Positions 42,861 to 51,510 are shown, numbered from the stretch's first letter. The stretch is DNA of 64,000 nucleotides from CAZMRF01 sp964568735 (GCA_964568735.1 CAZMRF010000019.1:1-64000), one strand, 5' to 3'. Notes: generated by a model not told the origin, from the sequence alone. Program-made: numbers and translations.

Positions 42861-44225
42861 TCAGGCTGGTTGGTTCCGCCGGAACCCTTCGAGGCGCTTC
42901 CTCAGGGTCTCCATCTCGTCGTCGCCCACCTGCGAGACGCAGGCGCGGATTCCCTCCTTCCGGCAGCTCCCCGTCTCTTCCAGCATGATGACGCTCACGC
43001 CGTAGCACAGGAGCGCCTCGACGAGGCTGCCTCCATCCTCGAACTCCGGATGCGAGACGGTGAAGTAGAAGCCGTCGGCCAGCGGCTCGCCCAGATCGTT
43101 GTCATAGACGAGACGGAAGCCTGAGTCCAGGAAGAGCTGCTTCATGATCTTTGCCCGCCGCGCATACTCGCGTGCGGGCTCCCAGAGCGAGCGATCACCG
43201 GCGTTGGCCGCCTTCAAGAGTGCCAGCAGCCCGTACTGGGGGCTCTGCGGAACGAAGCCGCAGATTCCGTGGAGCACTTCGTTGATGAAGTACCCGACGA
43301 CCCCATCTCCGCTCCGAGAGCCCGAAGGGGCGGGTGGAGTGGACGGGAGCCCGCCGCAGTCGGGGACGGCCGTCGTCTCCAGCGCTGGAGAGAGGATCGC
43401 CAGCGCGATGCGCTGCCCCGCGTAGCTGAACATCTTCGAGCTGCTCACGATGCACAGCCCCCGCTTCGTGTACCGCATCACCGTCGGCTGGTAGGGCGGC
43501 TCGCCCGGCTTCAGGTAGTCCTGCCTCAGGTCCATCCCGAAGTAGGCGAGATCTTCCAGCGCCAGGATCCCCGTCTCGTCGCAGATCCTCCCCAGCCCTT
43601 GAAGCTCGGTCTCATTCAGGATCACCCAGCTCGGGTTGTTCGGGCTCGACCACAGAACCGCGCAGACGTCACCCCGGCGGGCCCGCTCCTCCACGGCCGC
43701 GATGAGCCTCTCTCCCCTGTGGTCGTACAAGTCGATGCTCTCCACCTCCAGGCCCAGGAATCGCGCCTGCATCCGGTTCACCGGAAAGCCCGGCTGGAGG
43801 AAGATCACCTTGCGCCGCTGAGGCGTCAGCCGCGCCGCCAGCGCGAGGCCCGCGAAGCAACCCTCCATCGCCCCCACCGTCGGCACGATGCATGACGCGG
43901 GGATCTCGAGGTCCATGAACAGCTTCACGAACCGGGAGGCTTGTAACTTGAGTTCCGGTATGCCGTCGAGCGGCGCATAGCGATGCGCGATGCCGCTCCC
44001 GGCGTGGGCCCGGGCCTCGGCTTCGCGGGCGACGGCGCTGGGAGGCAGCCCCGGGATCCCGAACTCCATCCGGATGAAGGGCAAGCCTGTCGCCTTCTCG
44101 ATGGCGTTGACGAGGCGATTCATGTCCCGGATCGAGCCGCTCCGGACGTCCACGCTCAGGCTGGAGGCGATGCGCCGAACGAGTGCCGGGTCCAGGGGAA
44201 GGCGCTCTCCGGTGGACGTGGCCAT
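42861..44225 (-). CDS. Class I/II aminotransferase (paralog A)
   Basis: This 454-residue fold-type I PLP enzyme is related to aspartate aminotransferases. WSSPNNPSWV contains the substrate-binding Asn, EDLAYFGMDLRQ the Asp and Tyr that contact the cofactor, and SSSKMFSYAGQRIA the PLP Lys. It is the second gene of a two-gene operon; the upstream gene ends 7 bp before it. A 506-bp stretch (43405-43910) is identical to the other copy, while the N- and C-terminal thirds differ clearly. Its substrate is unknown. The C-terminal third carries a proline- and glycine-rich insert after the PLP Lys region that the other copy lacks. Confidence 0.8.
   Translation of the reverse strand: MATSTGERLPLDPALVRRIASSLSVDVRSGSIRDMNRLVNAIEKATGLPFIRMEFGIPGLPPSAVAREAEARAHAGSGIAHRYAPLDGIPELKLQASRFVKLFMDLEIPASCIVPTVGAMEGCFAGLALAARLTPQRRKVIFLQPGFPVNRMQARFLGLEVESIDLYDHRGERLIAAVEERARRGDVCAVLWSSPNNPSWVILNETELQGLGRICDETGILALEDLAYFGMDLRQDYLKPGEPPYQPTVMRYTKRGLCIVSSSKMFSYAGQRIALAILSPALETTAVPDCGGLPSTPPAPSGSRSGDGVVGYFINEVLHGICGFVPQSPQYGLLALLKAANAGDRSLWEPAREYARRAKIMKQLFLDSGFRLVYDNDLGEPLADGFYFTVSHPEFEDGGSLVEALLCYGVSVIMLEETGSCRKEGIRACVSQVGDDEMETLRKRLEGFRRNQPA
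43405..43910 (-). repeat. 506-bp tract identical to paralog B
   Basis: Every base I compared matches 44744-45249, a distance of 1,339 bp. The tract encodes the cofactor-binding core (from VPTVGAMEGCF through SYAGQRIA). The first difference on the right is at 43911 (g versus a), and on the left at 43404 (c versus t). Confidence 0.9.
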
Positions 44226-44232
44226 CGGGCGT

Positions 44233-45555
44233 CTAGGGATGGTCCTCGTGGAACTTCTTCAGACGCTGCCCGAGGATGCCGAACTGCTCGTCGCCCACCA
44301 TCGAGACGCAGGCGCGAAGACCTTCTTTCCGGCAAGACCCGGTGGCCTCGAGCGTGATGGCGCTCACGCCGTAGCGCAGGAGCGCTTCGATGAGGTCGCC
44401 TCCGTCGTCGAAGCCGGGATAGGAGATCGTGAAATAGAAGCCGTCCGCGAGCGGCTCACCGAGATCGTTGTCGTATACGAGCCGGAAGCCTGCGTCGAGG
44501 AAGAGCCGCTTCATGATCTTCGCCCGGCGGGCGTACTCGCGGGCCGGCTCCCAGAGGCTCCGGTCCCCGGAAGCAGCCGCCTCCAGCAGCGCCCGGAGCC
44601 CCCACTGCGGTCCCTGGGGTACGGAGGCGCAGATGCAGTAGAGGACCCCGTGAGTGAAGGCATGCCCCACCCGGTCCGTTCCGAGGCTCGGGACCAGCGC
44701 GGGCTCCTTCGAGGCGGCCAGCTCGGGTGACATGAGGCAGAGTGCGATGCGCTGCCCCGCGTAGCTGAACATCTTCGAGCTGCTCACGATGCACAGCCCC
44801 CGCTTCGTGTACCGCATCACCGTCGGCTGGTAGGGCGGCTCGCCCGGCTTCAGGTAGTCCTGCCTCAGGTCCATCCCGAAGTAGGCGAGATCTTCCAGCG
44901 CCAGGATCCCCGTCTCGTCGCAGATCCTCCCCAGCCCTTGAAGCTCGGTCTCATTCAGGATCACCCAGCTCGGGTTGTTCGGGCTCGACCACAGAACCGC
45001 GCAGACGTCACCCCGGCGGGCCCGCTCCTCCACGGCCGCGATGAGCCTCTCTCCCCTGTGGTCGTACAAGTCGATGCTCTCCACCTCCAGGCCCAGGAAT
45101 CGCGCCTGCATCCGGTTCACCGGAAAGCCCGGCTGGAGGAAGATCACCTTGCGCCGCTGAGGCGTCAGCCGCGCCGCCAGCGCGAGGCCCGCGAAGCAAC
45201 CCTCCATCGCCCCCACCGTCGGCACGATGCATGACGCGGGGATCTCGAGATCCATGAACAGCCTCACGAACCGGGAGGCTTCTTCCTTCAGCTCCGGGAT
45301 CCCGTCGAAGGGGGCGTAGGTGTTGGCCACGCCGGGACGGGCGAGCGCACGGGCTTCGGCATCCAGCGCGACGCTGCTCACGGGCAGGCCGGGGATGCCG
45401 AACTCCATCCGGACGAACCGCAGCCCCGTTTCCTTCTCGAGGGCGTTGACCACTCGGTTCATCTCCCGGATCGACGCCCGGCGCACGTCCACGCTCTGGC
45501 CCGTCGCGATGGCGCGGACGGTCTCCCTGCTCAGCGGCACGGCCACGTCGGACAT
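44233..45555 (-). CDS. Class I/II aminotransferase (paralog B)
   Basis: This protein of about 440 residues has the same fold and motifs as its downstream neighbour: the SSSKMFSYAGQRIAL PLP Lys region and WSSPNNPSWV. Start ATG 45555 is preceded by GAGGAG at proper spacing; a longer frame adds 11 residues. It is the first gene of the pair. Outside the identical core the proteins differ throughout, so the two may have different substrates while sharing a recently homogenised active-site core. Confidence 0.8.
   Translation of the reverse strand: MSDVAVPLSRETVRAIATGQSVDVRRASIREMNRVVNALEKETGLRFVRMEFGIPGLPVSSVALDAEARALARPGVANTYAPFDGIPELKEEASRFVRLFMDLEIPASCIVPTVGAMEGCFAGLALAARLTPQRRKVIFLQPGFPVNRMQARFLGLEVESIDLYDHRGERLIAAVEERARRGDVCAVLWSSPNNPSWVILNETELQGLGRICDETGILALEDLAYFGMDLRQDYLKPGEPPYQPTVMRYTKRGLCIVSSSKMFSYAGQRIALCLMSPELAASKEPALVPSLGTDRVGHAFTHGVLYCICASVPQGPQWGLRALLEAAASGDRSLWEPAREYARRAKIMKRLFLDAGFRLVYDNDLGEPLADGFYFTISYPGFDDGGDLIEALLRYGVSAITLEATGSCRKEGLRACVSMVGDEQFGILGQRLKKFHEDHP
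44744..45249 (-). repeat. 506-bp tract identical to paralog A
   Basis: This tract matches 43405-43910 without a difference; flanking sequence diverges abruptly on both sides. Confidence 0.9.
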
Positions 45556-45866
45556 GGTCGCCTCGTCTCCTCTCTGCGTGGCAGGCACAGTCGGGGCTCC
45601 TCGTTGCAGGCTTCGCAGCCATGACCGGTAACCACCGATCCCGGGCCGCCACCCGCGAAGCTCCCCCGCAGTCCGCGGCGCCGCAGGCTCGGCCCCCGGA
45701 AGGCAGCGGGGCTCGGTGAATCACGTAGGAATGGGCGGCATCAGGATATCAGCCGTTGCCCTCGAGTGCCCGGCCTTGAGTCCCTACAGGCCACCCTTCC
45801 GGGAGACTGATCGAGGAAGGGCGTGCGTTGAGACCCGCCGCGGTCAGCCGGTCGTGCCTCCGATCT

Positions 45867-45925
45867 TTGAAGTTAATAACATCTTTATTTACATTAGCTT
45901 AAACATGGCTATGCCGTTGTATAGT
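45867..45925 (+). promoter_or_regulatory. AT-rich promoter region of the AbiEi-like gene
   Basis: TTGAAG (45867-45872) and TACATT (45890-45895) are 17 bases apart within an AT-rich run that stands out from the GC-rich surroundings. TATAGT (45920-45925) is a second -10 candidate that would start transcription next to the palindrome at 45938. Confidence 0.5.
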
Positions 45926-45937
45926 CCTGCTTACCGA

Positions 45938-45960
45938 CTTGTCCGTAAGCAGCGGACAAG
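45938..45960 (+). promoter_or_regulatory. Palindromic operator before the AbiEi-like gene
   Basis: CTTGTCCG (45938-45945) and CGGACAAG (45953-45960) form a perfect 8-bp inverted repeat with a 7-base centre, 15 bp before the ATG at 45975. A second nested pair, GCTTAC/GTAAGC, lies at 45929-45950. AbiEi-type antitoxins autoregulate by binding inverted repeats, so this is a likely self-binding site. Confidence 0.6.
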
Positions 45961-45974
45961 CTAGAATAACGGAC

Positions 45975-47012
45975 ATGAGAGCTCGCCTGGAAGAGGATCT
46001 CGCCCCCTATCTCCCTGCGCTCAGGGCTGCGCCCTTCGTGCGTGATGTGGAGGTGCGGGCCCACCACGTCACACGCAACGTACCGATCCCCTACGCTGTG
46101 ATCAGGGTGAAGACGCCACGGGGTTGGGTCAGGCTACAAGCCGCCAGAACGAGGACGACTCTCACCAACGCACTTGCCCAGGCATGGCTTGCACGGATAG
46201 AGAAGGACGCCAGAAAGAACTGGATCCTCCTCGCGCCCTACGTGCCCCCTGGTCCTGGACTCGTCCTCCGCGAGGCAGGGCTCTGCTATGCCGACACGGC
46301 AGGGAACTGCCATCTTGCGGTGGGACCAGAATACATGACCCTCATCGAGGGTCGGCGGCCGAACCGCCGGACAGCCGAAGAGCGTCCGCTGGGTCAGACC
46401 GCCTACAGGGTGATGTTCGCCCTCCTCGCGCGCCCTGAGTGCCTGACAATGCCCGTGCGCGATCTCGCAGCGACGGCGGGCGCGGGGAAAACCGTAGTGG
46501 CGCAACTTCTCCGAAGACTCGAGGCCGACGGCCTCATCGCGAAGGGGCGGGGCCAGTGGCATCTGCTGCAACCTGAGAGGCTGCTCGATCGATGGATCGC
46601 GGGTTACGGCGCCACCCTGCGACCCAAGCTCTTCGTGGGCCGGTTCCGCACGCAGGCGATCGATCCTCCCGCTGTCGAAGCCCATCTCGAGCAGAGAATC
46701 GGAGACGCTTTCCAGTGGGTCCTGGGCGGAGGCGCCGCAGCCATGCGCTTGACGGGCTACTACCGTGGCGAAGAAACCGTTCTGCACATCGCCGAGCCCC
46801 CTGCCCGGCTTGGTCTGGCCCTGGGAGCTCTCGCAGATCGAAACGGCCCGCTGGTGGTGCTCGGAACTCCTGGGCCTCTGGGAATGAGCGGCCCGGAGCC
46901 GAGGACTGCACATCCGCTTCTGGTTTACACGGAGCTCGTGAACACCGTCGACCCTCGCGCAGTCGAGGCGGGCCAGATGGTGCGGGAGAAGTACCTACAG
47001 TGGATTCGCTGA
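45975..47012 (+). CDS. AbiEi-family antitoxin/transcriptional regulator (orphan)
   Basis: This protein of about 345 residues resembles the AbiEi type IV antitoxins. The winged-helix segment lies at about residues 150-205 (GQTAYRVMFALLARPECL, later VVAQLLRRLEADGLIAKGRG), followed by an AbiEi C-terminal-like domain. The nucleotidyltransferase toxin AbiEii normally follows, but the next gene is a convergent cytochrome, so this copy stands alone. I chose ATG 45975 because the inverted repeat and promoter lie immediately upstream; a start further up would lie within the operator. Confidence 0.65.
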   Translation: MRARLEEDLAPYLPALRAAPFVRDVEVRAHHVTRNVPIPYAVIRVKTPRGWVRLQAARTRTTLTNALAQAWLARIEKDARKNWILLAPYVPPGPGLVLREAGLCYADTAGNCHLAVGPEYMTLIEGRRPNRRTAEERPLGQTAYRVMFALLARPECLTMPVRDLAATAGAGKTVVAQLLRRLEADGLIAKGRGQWHLLQPERLLDRWIAGYGATLRPKLFVGRFRTQAIDPPAVEAHLEQRIGDAFQWVLGGGAAAMRLTGYYRGEETVLHIAEPPARLGLALGALADRNGPLVVLGTPGPLGMSGPEPRTAHPLLVYTELVNTVDPRAVEAGQMVREKYLQWIR

Positions 47013-47059
47013 CTCCATTCACACAGCTCAGATCGATGAAGCCGGCCAGCGGCTGGGGC

Positions 47060-47698
47060 TCAGTGCTCGTATTTCAGGGGATAGGCCTGGTGCGTGCCCC
47101 TGACCTTCTGCGCTTCGAAGTCGAAGATCATTCCCTCATCGAGGAAGGGGCTGTCGGCGTTGTGGCAGGTCACGCACTGCGCGGCGGTGACCTCACCTAC
47201 GAGGCCGGCGGCGACGAGATCGGCCCTGCGGTACTCCTTGTTCGTCAGGGTCATGTAGCCGGTCTGGGTGTAGGTCCCCCCGGGGCCATGGCACATCTCG
47301 CAGCCGACCCCGGCACGATCGGGCGTCGTCTTGATGTCCACGAAGCCCCCGGGCTTGCCGTAGCCGATCGTGTGGCACGGCAGGCAGTTCGCGTCCGTTG
47401 TGTAGTCCTTCTGCGGGTCCAGTCCCGCCCTCTTCTTCGCCTCCACTCTCGCTCCGGGCTTGAGCAACTCGAATACGTTCGCCATCTTCGTCGCGCCCCA
47501 GGAGGTCCATTCCTTGAAGTGGCAGGCGCGGCACTTCTGGCTTCCCACGTAGGCGTGCTCCGGCGCCTTCACGGGCGCCGCGGCGGCCGGCAAGGTCTCG
47601 GAGGATCGGATGGATCCGGTCCCCACGACGAGAACGAATGCCGGAAGGCCGATGAGCACGGATGATAGGGATCGAAGCGGTCTCTTCTCGCGCATCAA
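47060..47698 (-). CDS. Tetraheme c-type cytochrome
   Basis: This 212-residue exported protein has four heme-binding CxxCH motifs: CRACH, CLPCH, CEMCH and CVTCH. It has an N-terminal hydrophobic signal (SLSSVLIGLPAFVLVVGTGS). Spacing and motifs resemble the cytochrome c554 family, periplasmic electron carriers of multiheme systems. No oxidoreductase partner gene is adjacent. The start is ATG 47698. Confidence 0.85.
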   Translation of the reverse strand: MMREKRPLRSLSSVLIGLPAFVLVVGTGSIRSSETLPAAAAPVKAPEHAYVGSQKCRACHFKEWTSWGATKMANVFELLKPGARVEAKKRAGLDPQKDYTTDANCLPCHTIGYGKPGGFVDIKTTPDRAGVGCEMCHGPGGTYTQTGYMTLTNKEYRRADLVAAGLVGEVTAAQCVTCHNADSPFLDEGMIFDFEAQKVRGTHQAYPLKYEH

Positions 47699-47951
47699 GT
47701 TGCATTCCTCACGAACAGGTGGCGGCGGGCTCTGCCTCGGAGGCGCCGCGGCCGACCCGCCCGGAGTGGTGCTTCAGCAGCGCGGCTGCAGAAAACCGGG
47801 GCCCATCGGCGGCTGCGCCCTGAGGCGGAAAGAGGATACCCAAATCGCATCGCTTGTGGCAACGTCCCGCCCTGCCCTTGAAACGGTACGGGGGGCCGTA
47901 CTAAGGTCGGCACGACTCCGGCCCTGCCGCCATTCCTGTAAGGAGTCCGAC

Positions 47952-48266
47952 ATGCGTAAAGCTGCACTGTGCGTCGCCGTTCTCTTTCTTGCGGTCATCG
48001 CGCTGCCGATGGCCGGCGAGAGCGGCGCGAAGAAGGCCATGGGGCCCACCCACGACATGACGGCGACGATCGTCTCCGTGAACCTCGAGGCGAAGACCAT
48101 CAGCTTCAAGACCGCCGACGGGAAGGAGATGACCGCTCCCGTCCTGGAGCAGGGAATGGGCGCCCTCAAGAAGGTCAAGGCCGGCGAGAAGGTCGTTCTG
48201 ACCTGCCAAGATGACGAAGCTGGCGCTCACAAGGGAGTCAGCGACATCAAGCCCGCCAAGGCCTGA
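47952..48266 (+). CDS. Small exported protein of unknown function
   Basis: This 104-residue protein has a signal peptide (MRKAALCVAVLFLAVIALPM) and an 80-residue beta-rich domain (TATIVSVNLEAKTISFKTAD), probably a small OB-like or beta-barrel fold. The ribosome binding site AGGAG lies 7 bases before ATG 47952. TTGAAA (47878) and TACTAA (47899) with 15-base spacing is a weak promoter candidate. A strong terminator follows at 48292. Confidence 0.7.
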   Translation: MRKAALCVAVLFLAVIALPMAGESGAKKAMGPTHDMTATIVSVNLEAKTISFKTADGKEMTAPVLEQGMGALKKVKAGEKVVLTCQDDEAGAHKGVSDIKPAKA

Positions 48267-48291
48267 ACCACAGGCACCGAACCGAGAACTG

Positions 48292-48333
48292 AAGGGCGCG
48301 CCTCTCACCGAGAGTCGCGCCCCTTCTTTTTTT
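48292..48333 (+). terminator. Intrinsic terminator
   Basis: AAGGGCGCG pairs with CGCGCCCCTT around a 15-nt loop and runs into CTTTTTTT. It sits 25 bp after the stop at 48266 and is the clearest terminator in the window. Confidence 0.8.
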
Positions 48334-48422
48334 CGCGCAGTCCCAGGCACCTCAGAATCTCTCAGCACGAGCCCCGGTGGGTGGAGCGAAGACTGTGGTC
48401 TCCTCCGACCCCATCGGAGCCC

Positions 48423-48452
48423 TTGACGCTCGCGGGCTCGCCCCCGTAGCAT
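48423..48452 (+). promoter_or_regulatory. Promoter that fixes the start of the next gene
   Basis: TTGACG (48423-48428) and TAGCAT (48447-48452) are 18 bases apart. The in-frame ATG at 48451 lies in the -10 box, so translation more likely begins at GTG 48502, which has AAGGAG (48486-48491) before it. Confidence 0.5.
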
Positions 48453-48501
48453 GAGACTGGTTCGGGCAGCCCCTCCCACCGTCACAAGGAGATCAACCCC
48501 C

Positions 48502-48771
48502 GTGAAGACGATCCGCAACGTCACGACGACCCCGCTCAGGATCACACTGCCTGGAGGCAAGGTCCTGCACCTCGGGCCGAAGAAGACGGGGCAGATTGCG
48601 GGTCCTGCCGTGGACCACCACAGCGTGCAGGAACTGATCAAGGCGAAGAAGCTCGAGGTGCTCGGAGAGGGTGAGCACGGAGTCTCAGAGCCCGGCCACG
48701 CCGGTCCCCGTCCGCGGAGCACTCAGGGTCAGCAACCACGCAACAAGGCGAAAGCCGGCGGAGATCGCTGA
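48502..48771 (+). CDS. Small protein with basic C-terminal tail
   Basis: This 89-residue protein of unknown family begins with a conserved-looking core (KTIRNVTTTPLRITLPGGKV, then HLGPKKTGQI and VQELIKAKKLEVLG), probably a small beta fold. It ends with a basic tail, QGQQPRNKAKAGGDR. A decayed copy of that tail lies at 51439-51510, on the other side of the VWFA-related gene, so the gene was once duplicated. No signal peptide is present with the GTG 48502 start. Confidence 0.6.
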   Translation: MKTIRNVTTTPLRITLPGGKVLHLGPKKTGQIAGPAVDHHSVQELIKAKKLEVLGEGEHGVSEPGHAGPRPRSTQGQQPRNKAKAGGDR

Positions 48772-48797
48772 TCGGGCACGCCTGCGGCTCCGCATCT

Positions 48798-50984
48798 TCA
48801 TTGGGCTGCCAGCGCTGATTCGCTCACCTTCTCCGTGATCGTGAACTCGAGGGGAACCCCCGCCAGCTGCGGCGGCTCGCCCGCACGGCCCTTCAACCCG
48901 AAACGGTAGGTGTAACGGCCGGGCGGAAGCTCGATGGTGTGGACGAGATCCGTCACCCGCGCGCACCTTCCGGAGGCCTCCACCCATCCCTCCGGCAACT
49001 GGAAGATCGGGACGCCGCCCTGCTCGATGAAAGCGATCCGTTCTCCGTAGCCGCCCGGCTCGCCCTCCGTGCAGGTCCACGTGCTGATCTGGAGCTGCTC
49101 GCCGCGGCGGACCGCGCCGAGTCCCAGGGGCGCCAGAGCTTCATGGGAGTGGACGTTGTGTCCGCCCTCGCCTCCTCCTTCGCTCAGGAATGGGAGATCG
49201 CTCGCGTACACGCTGCGTGAGGCGACGGTGGCCACCGGGCCCGTGATCCCTCCCCTGCCGGGCGCCGCAAGCTTCAGGACCACCTCGGCACGGCCTGCCT
49301 GATCGAAGGAGACGTTGCGAGCGAAGACCCTGAGGCGGTAGGTGCCGGGGCGCAGATCCTCGAGGACCTTCTCGTAGAGCAGGATGCTCCCGGCGGCGCC
49401 GGCGGAGCGCCGGTGGATTTCGGAGGCGGCCAGCATCTCCCAGTTCTCCGATTCAGTCTCATTCTCGAGCAGCGCTCCGACCTCGATCCGCGCGGAATCC
49501 TCGCCCTGGGTGCCGACGATTTCCAGCGACCCTGTCTCGAGAGCCACCTGGACGGCCAGGGACCAGCGGCTTCGACCTGCCTCGATCGGAACGAGCGCGG
49601 CGGTCACAGGCAGGCCGCCTCCGCCAACTGCGCCGATCAGGAGGGAGCGGGCATGCCGCAGGGAGCGGTCCGCGTCGGAGAGGAACTGAACCCTGTAGGA
49701 AAAGGGCACGGGTCGTCCTCCGGCCGTGATGCTCGCGCGGTAGACCTCCGAGCGATCTACCCGGGGCGGCTTGAAGGCGACGCGGTAGAGGCAGCGATCT
49801 TCACGGCCCGCTCGCTCGAGATGGCGTTCCGCGTCGGAAGGGCCGCGGCTGTAGTCTCCCCCCGTGAACTCGGCGAGTGCCGCGTCCATCTCGACGGCGA
49901 GGCGATTTTTGGGTATGAGCTCGCTGGGGTCGAGGTAGTACTGATCGTCGCCCGGGTGGACCGCGTAGAAGGCCGCTCGCGCCTGAACCGCTGCCGCGCT
50001 CACGTCCTCAGCGAGCCCGAGATGCGTGCCGATTTCGAAGTCTGGATCCGAAAAGGGGTACATCCGGCCGGGGAAGAGCATCGCGTTCTGCTGGAAGAGG
50101 AGAATCGCCTTTCGTCCCGGCGTCGCCTCGAGCCCCGCGAGGAAGGTGGCCAGCATCTCCAGGGCCCGCTTCCCGTGGCGGTACTCGGCATGGGCGTCCG
50201 CATAGCACTGGCCGCACCAGCTTACACAATCCTGGAGCGTCATCTTGACGAGCAAGCACTCTTCGACACACTCGCGGCATTCCAGGACCCTTTCTTCGAG
50301 CCGCTCGGGGAACTCGTCGAGAAGGCCCCGATCTTCGAAGGCTCCGATGACGGCCCTCTCCAGGGATGCCGTGCTCTCCGTCCAGGGCTCGATCTCGCGG
50401 AGGCCGGCCAGCGTGGAGTAGCCCATCACCAGGACCTTCTCCCCGGGGCGGTGGACCCCGCGGATCCAGTGGAGCGCCGCTTTGCGTGCGCGGAGCCGGC
50501 CGTCCTGGCGGAGCTGGCTGAAGTCGAAGTAGAGGACGAAGCGCGGCGAGTCGCTGCTCCCATCGCCGGAGTCGTAGCCAGGGCGGGAGGCCGTGGCGTC
50601 CTCCGAGGAGCGCGCCGCCCAGGCAGCCGAATCTGCACCGCCTGCGGGCATGTCCGGACAGAGGTTGTCCACGCTGTAGATCGGCCAGAGACGGCCGTCC
50701 AGGCGAAGCAGGAAATCGTCCCTTGTCAGGCCTCTCCGCAGGGCGCCGGCGTCCTCCGTGGCCCGCACGTCCAGGACGATGAGACGCACGCTCTCTTCCT
50801 GGACAAAGCCTCCCCTCCGCGGCTCGTCGATCGAGTCAGACTCTCGCGCTCCTTCACGTTGCTGGGCAAGCGCCACGCTCCCCTGCGTGAGGAGGGTGCC
50901 GAGCAGGAGGGCTGCCGCCAGTCGCGCGTGGCGCGCTTTGTCATCCGCTCGACGTGCCGCACTGTTCGATCGAGATCGGCTCAT
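48798..50984 (-). CDS. VWFA-related secreted protein
   Basis: This protein of about 728 residues has a signal peptide (ending LLTQGSVALAQQ) and a region resembling the VWFA-related domain abundant in Acidobacteriota: VRLIVLDVRATEDAGALRRG and LTRDDFLLRLDG near the start, then RFVLYFDFSQLRQDGR and PGRKAILLFQQNAMLF. A cluster of six cysteines (ECRECVEECLL, CVSWCGQC) lies between these. The C-terminal half is beta-rich and unassigned. ATG 50984 is preceded by GGAGG; a frame extending to 51353 is rejected as it has no signal peptide at its start. Confidence 0.75.
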   Translation of the reverse strand: MSRSRSNSAARRADDKARHARLAAALLLGTLLTQGSVALAQQREGARESDSIDEPRRGGFVQEESVRLIVLDVRATEDAGALRRGLTRDDFLLRLDGRLWPIYSVDNLCPDMPAGGADSAAWAARSSEDATASRPGYDSGDGSSDSPRFVLYFDFSQLRQDGRLRARKAALHWIRGVHRPGEKVLVMGYSTLAGLREIEPWTESTASLERAVIGAFEDRGLLDEFPERLEERVLECRECVEECLLVKMTLQDCVSWCGQCYADAHAEYRHGKRALEMLATFLAGLEATPGRKAILLFQQNAMLFPGRMYPFSDPDFEIGTHLGLAEDVSAAAVQARAAFYAVHPGDDQYYLDPSELIPKNRLAVEMDAALAEFTGGDYSRGPSDAERHLERAGREDRCLYRVAFKPPRVDRSEVYRASITAGGRPVPFSYRVQFLSDADRSLRHARSLLIGAVGGGGLPVTAALVPIEAGRSRWSLAVQVALETGSLEIVGTQGEDSARIEVGALLENETESENWEMLAASEIHRRSAGAAGSILLYEKVLEDLRPGTYRLRVFARNVSFDQAGRAEVVLKLAAPGRGGITGPVATVASRSVYASDLPFLSEGGGEGGHNVHSHEALAPLGLGAVRRGEQLQISTWTCTEGEPGGYGERIAFIEQGGVPIFQLPEGWVEASGRCARVTDLVHTIELPPGRYTYRFGLKGRAGEPPQLAGVPLEFTITEKVSESALAAQ

Positions 50985-51142
50985 GGCGCCTCCTTCATCA
51001 TGCGACGAGAATCGTCCCCGTCGCGCGCAACTAGCGCCGGGCTGGCGTGCCGTCGCCGCGGGTCCTGGGGGGAACGGCTCAAAGGCCGTTCTTCCCGCGG
51101 CGGGCCAGGGCCGCCGGCCCGGCGCCGATGCCTGTCCTGTCA

Positions 51143-51171
51143 GCAACCGGGGTGCCACCCACCCTGGCTGC
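51143..51171 (-). promoter_or_regulatory. Stable hairpin in the VWFA-gene leader
   Basis: GCAACC (51143-51148) plus GGGTG pairs with CACCC plus GGCTGC (to 51171), giving about 11 base pairs with one internal mismatch. It lies about 160 bp before the ATG at 50984. A nearby GAAA-containing loop is reminiscent of structured leaders, but I could not match it to a known riboswitch. Confidence 0.3.
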
Positions 51172-51438
51172 GTCCTTTCCGGCGCGAGATGCGGTATCTC
51201 CTTGACCCCGAGGCTCCCTGGCAAGGATGGTCCTCCTGACCACGACGCGGTTGGGTCCGCAATGACGCACGGATGGGGTCCTAATTTACCCCTTGAGAAG
51301 GAATTCAGTCCCCCGGTCCTGCGGCAGACAGTCTCGCTTCTTGTGTGCCGCACCGGCGCCCGAACCGATCGACCGAGAGCAGCCTCGAATGGGCACAGGT
51401 CGGAAAGAACTGAGAGACGCTGACGGCTCGCCTGCCGC

Positions 51439-51510
51439 GACGGTCCTCGCCTGCGGAACGCTCAGGGCCACCACCCTCGCAACAAGGCCAAGGCCGGCGG
51501 AGGTCGTTGA
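51439..51510 (+). pseudogene. Decayed copy of the 48502 gene tail
   Basis: Twenty-three codons and a TGA encode a tail matching the end of the gene at 48502-48771 (QGHHPRNKAKAGGGR against QGQQPRNKAKAGGDR). Most DNA differences are at third codon positions. An in-frame TGA at 51421 and no similarity upstream show that only the 3' end survives. Confidence 0.6.

Noticed and set aside
50985..51353. N-terminal extension of the VWFA-related protein to 51353
   Set aside because: The added 123 residues are Pro/Gly/Arg-rich with no conserved pattern, and a strong GGAGG site and signal peptide occur at 50984.
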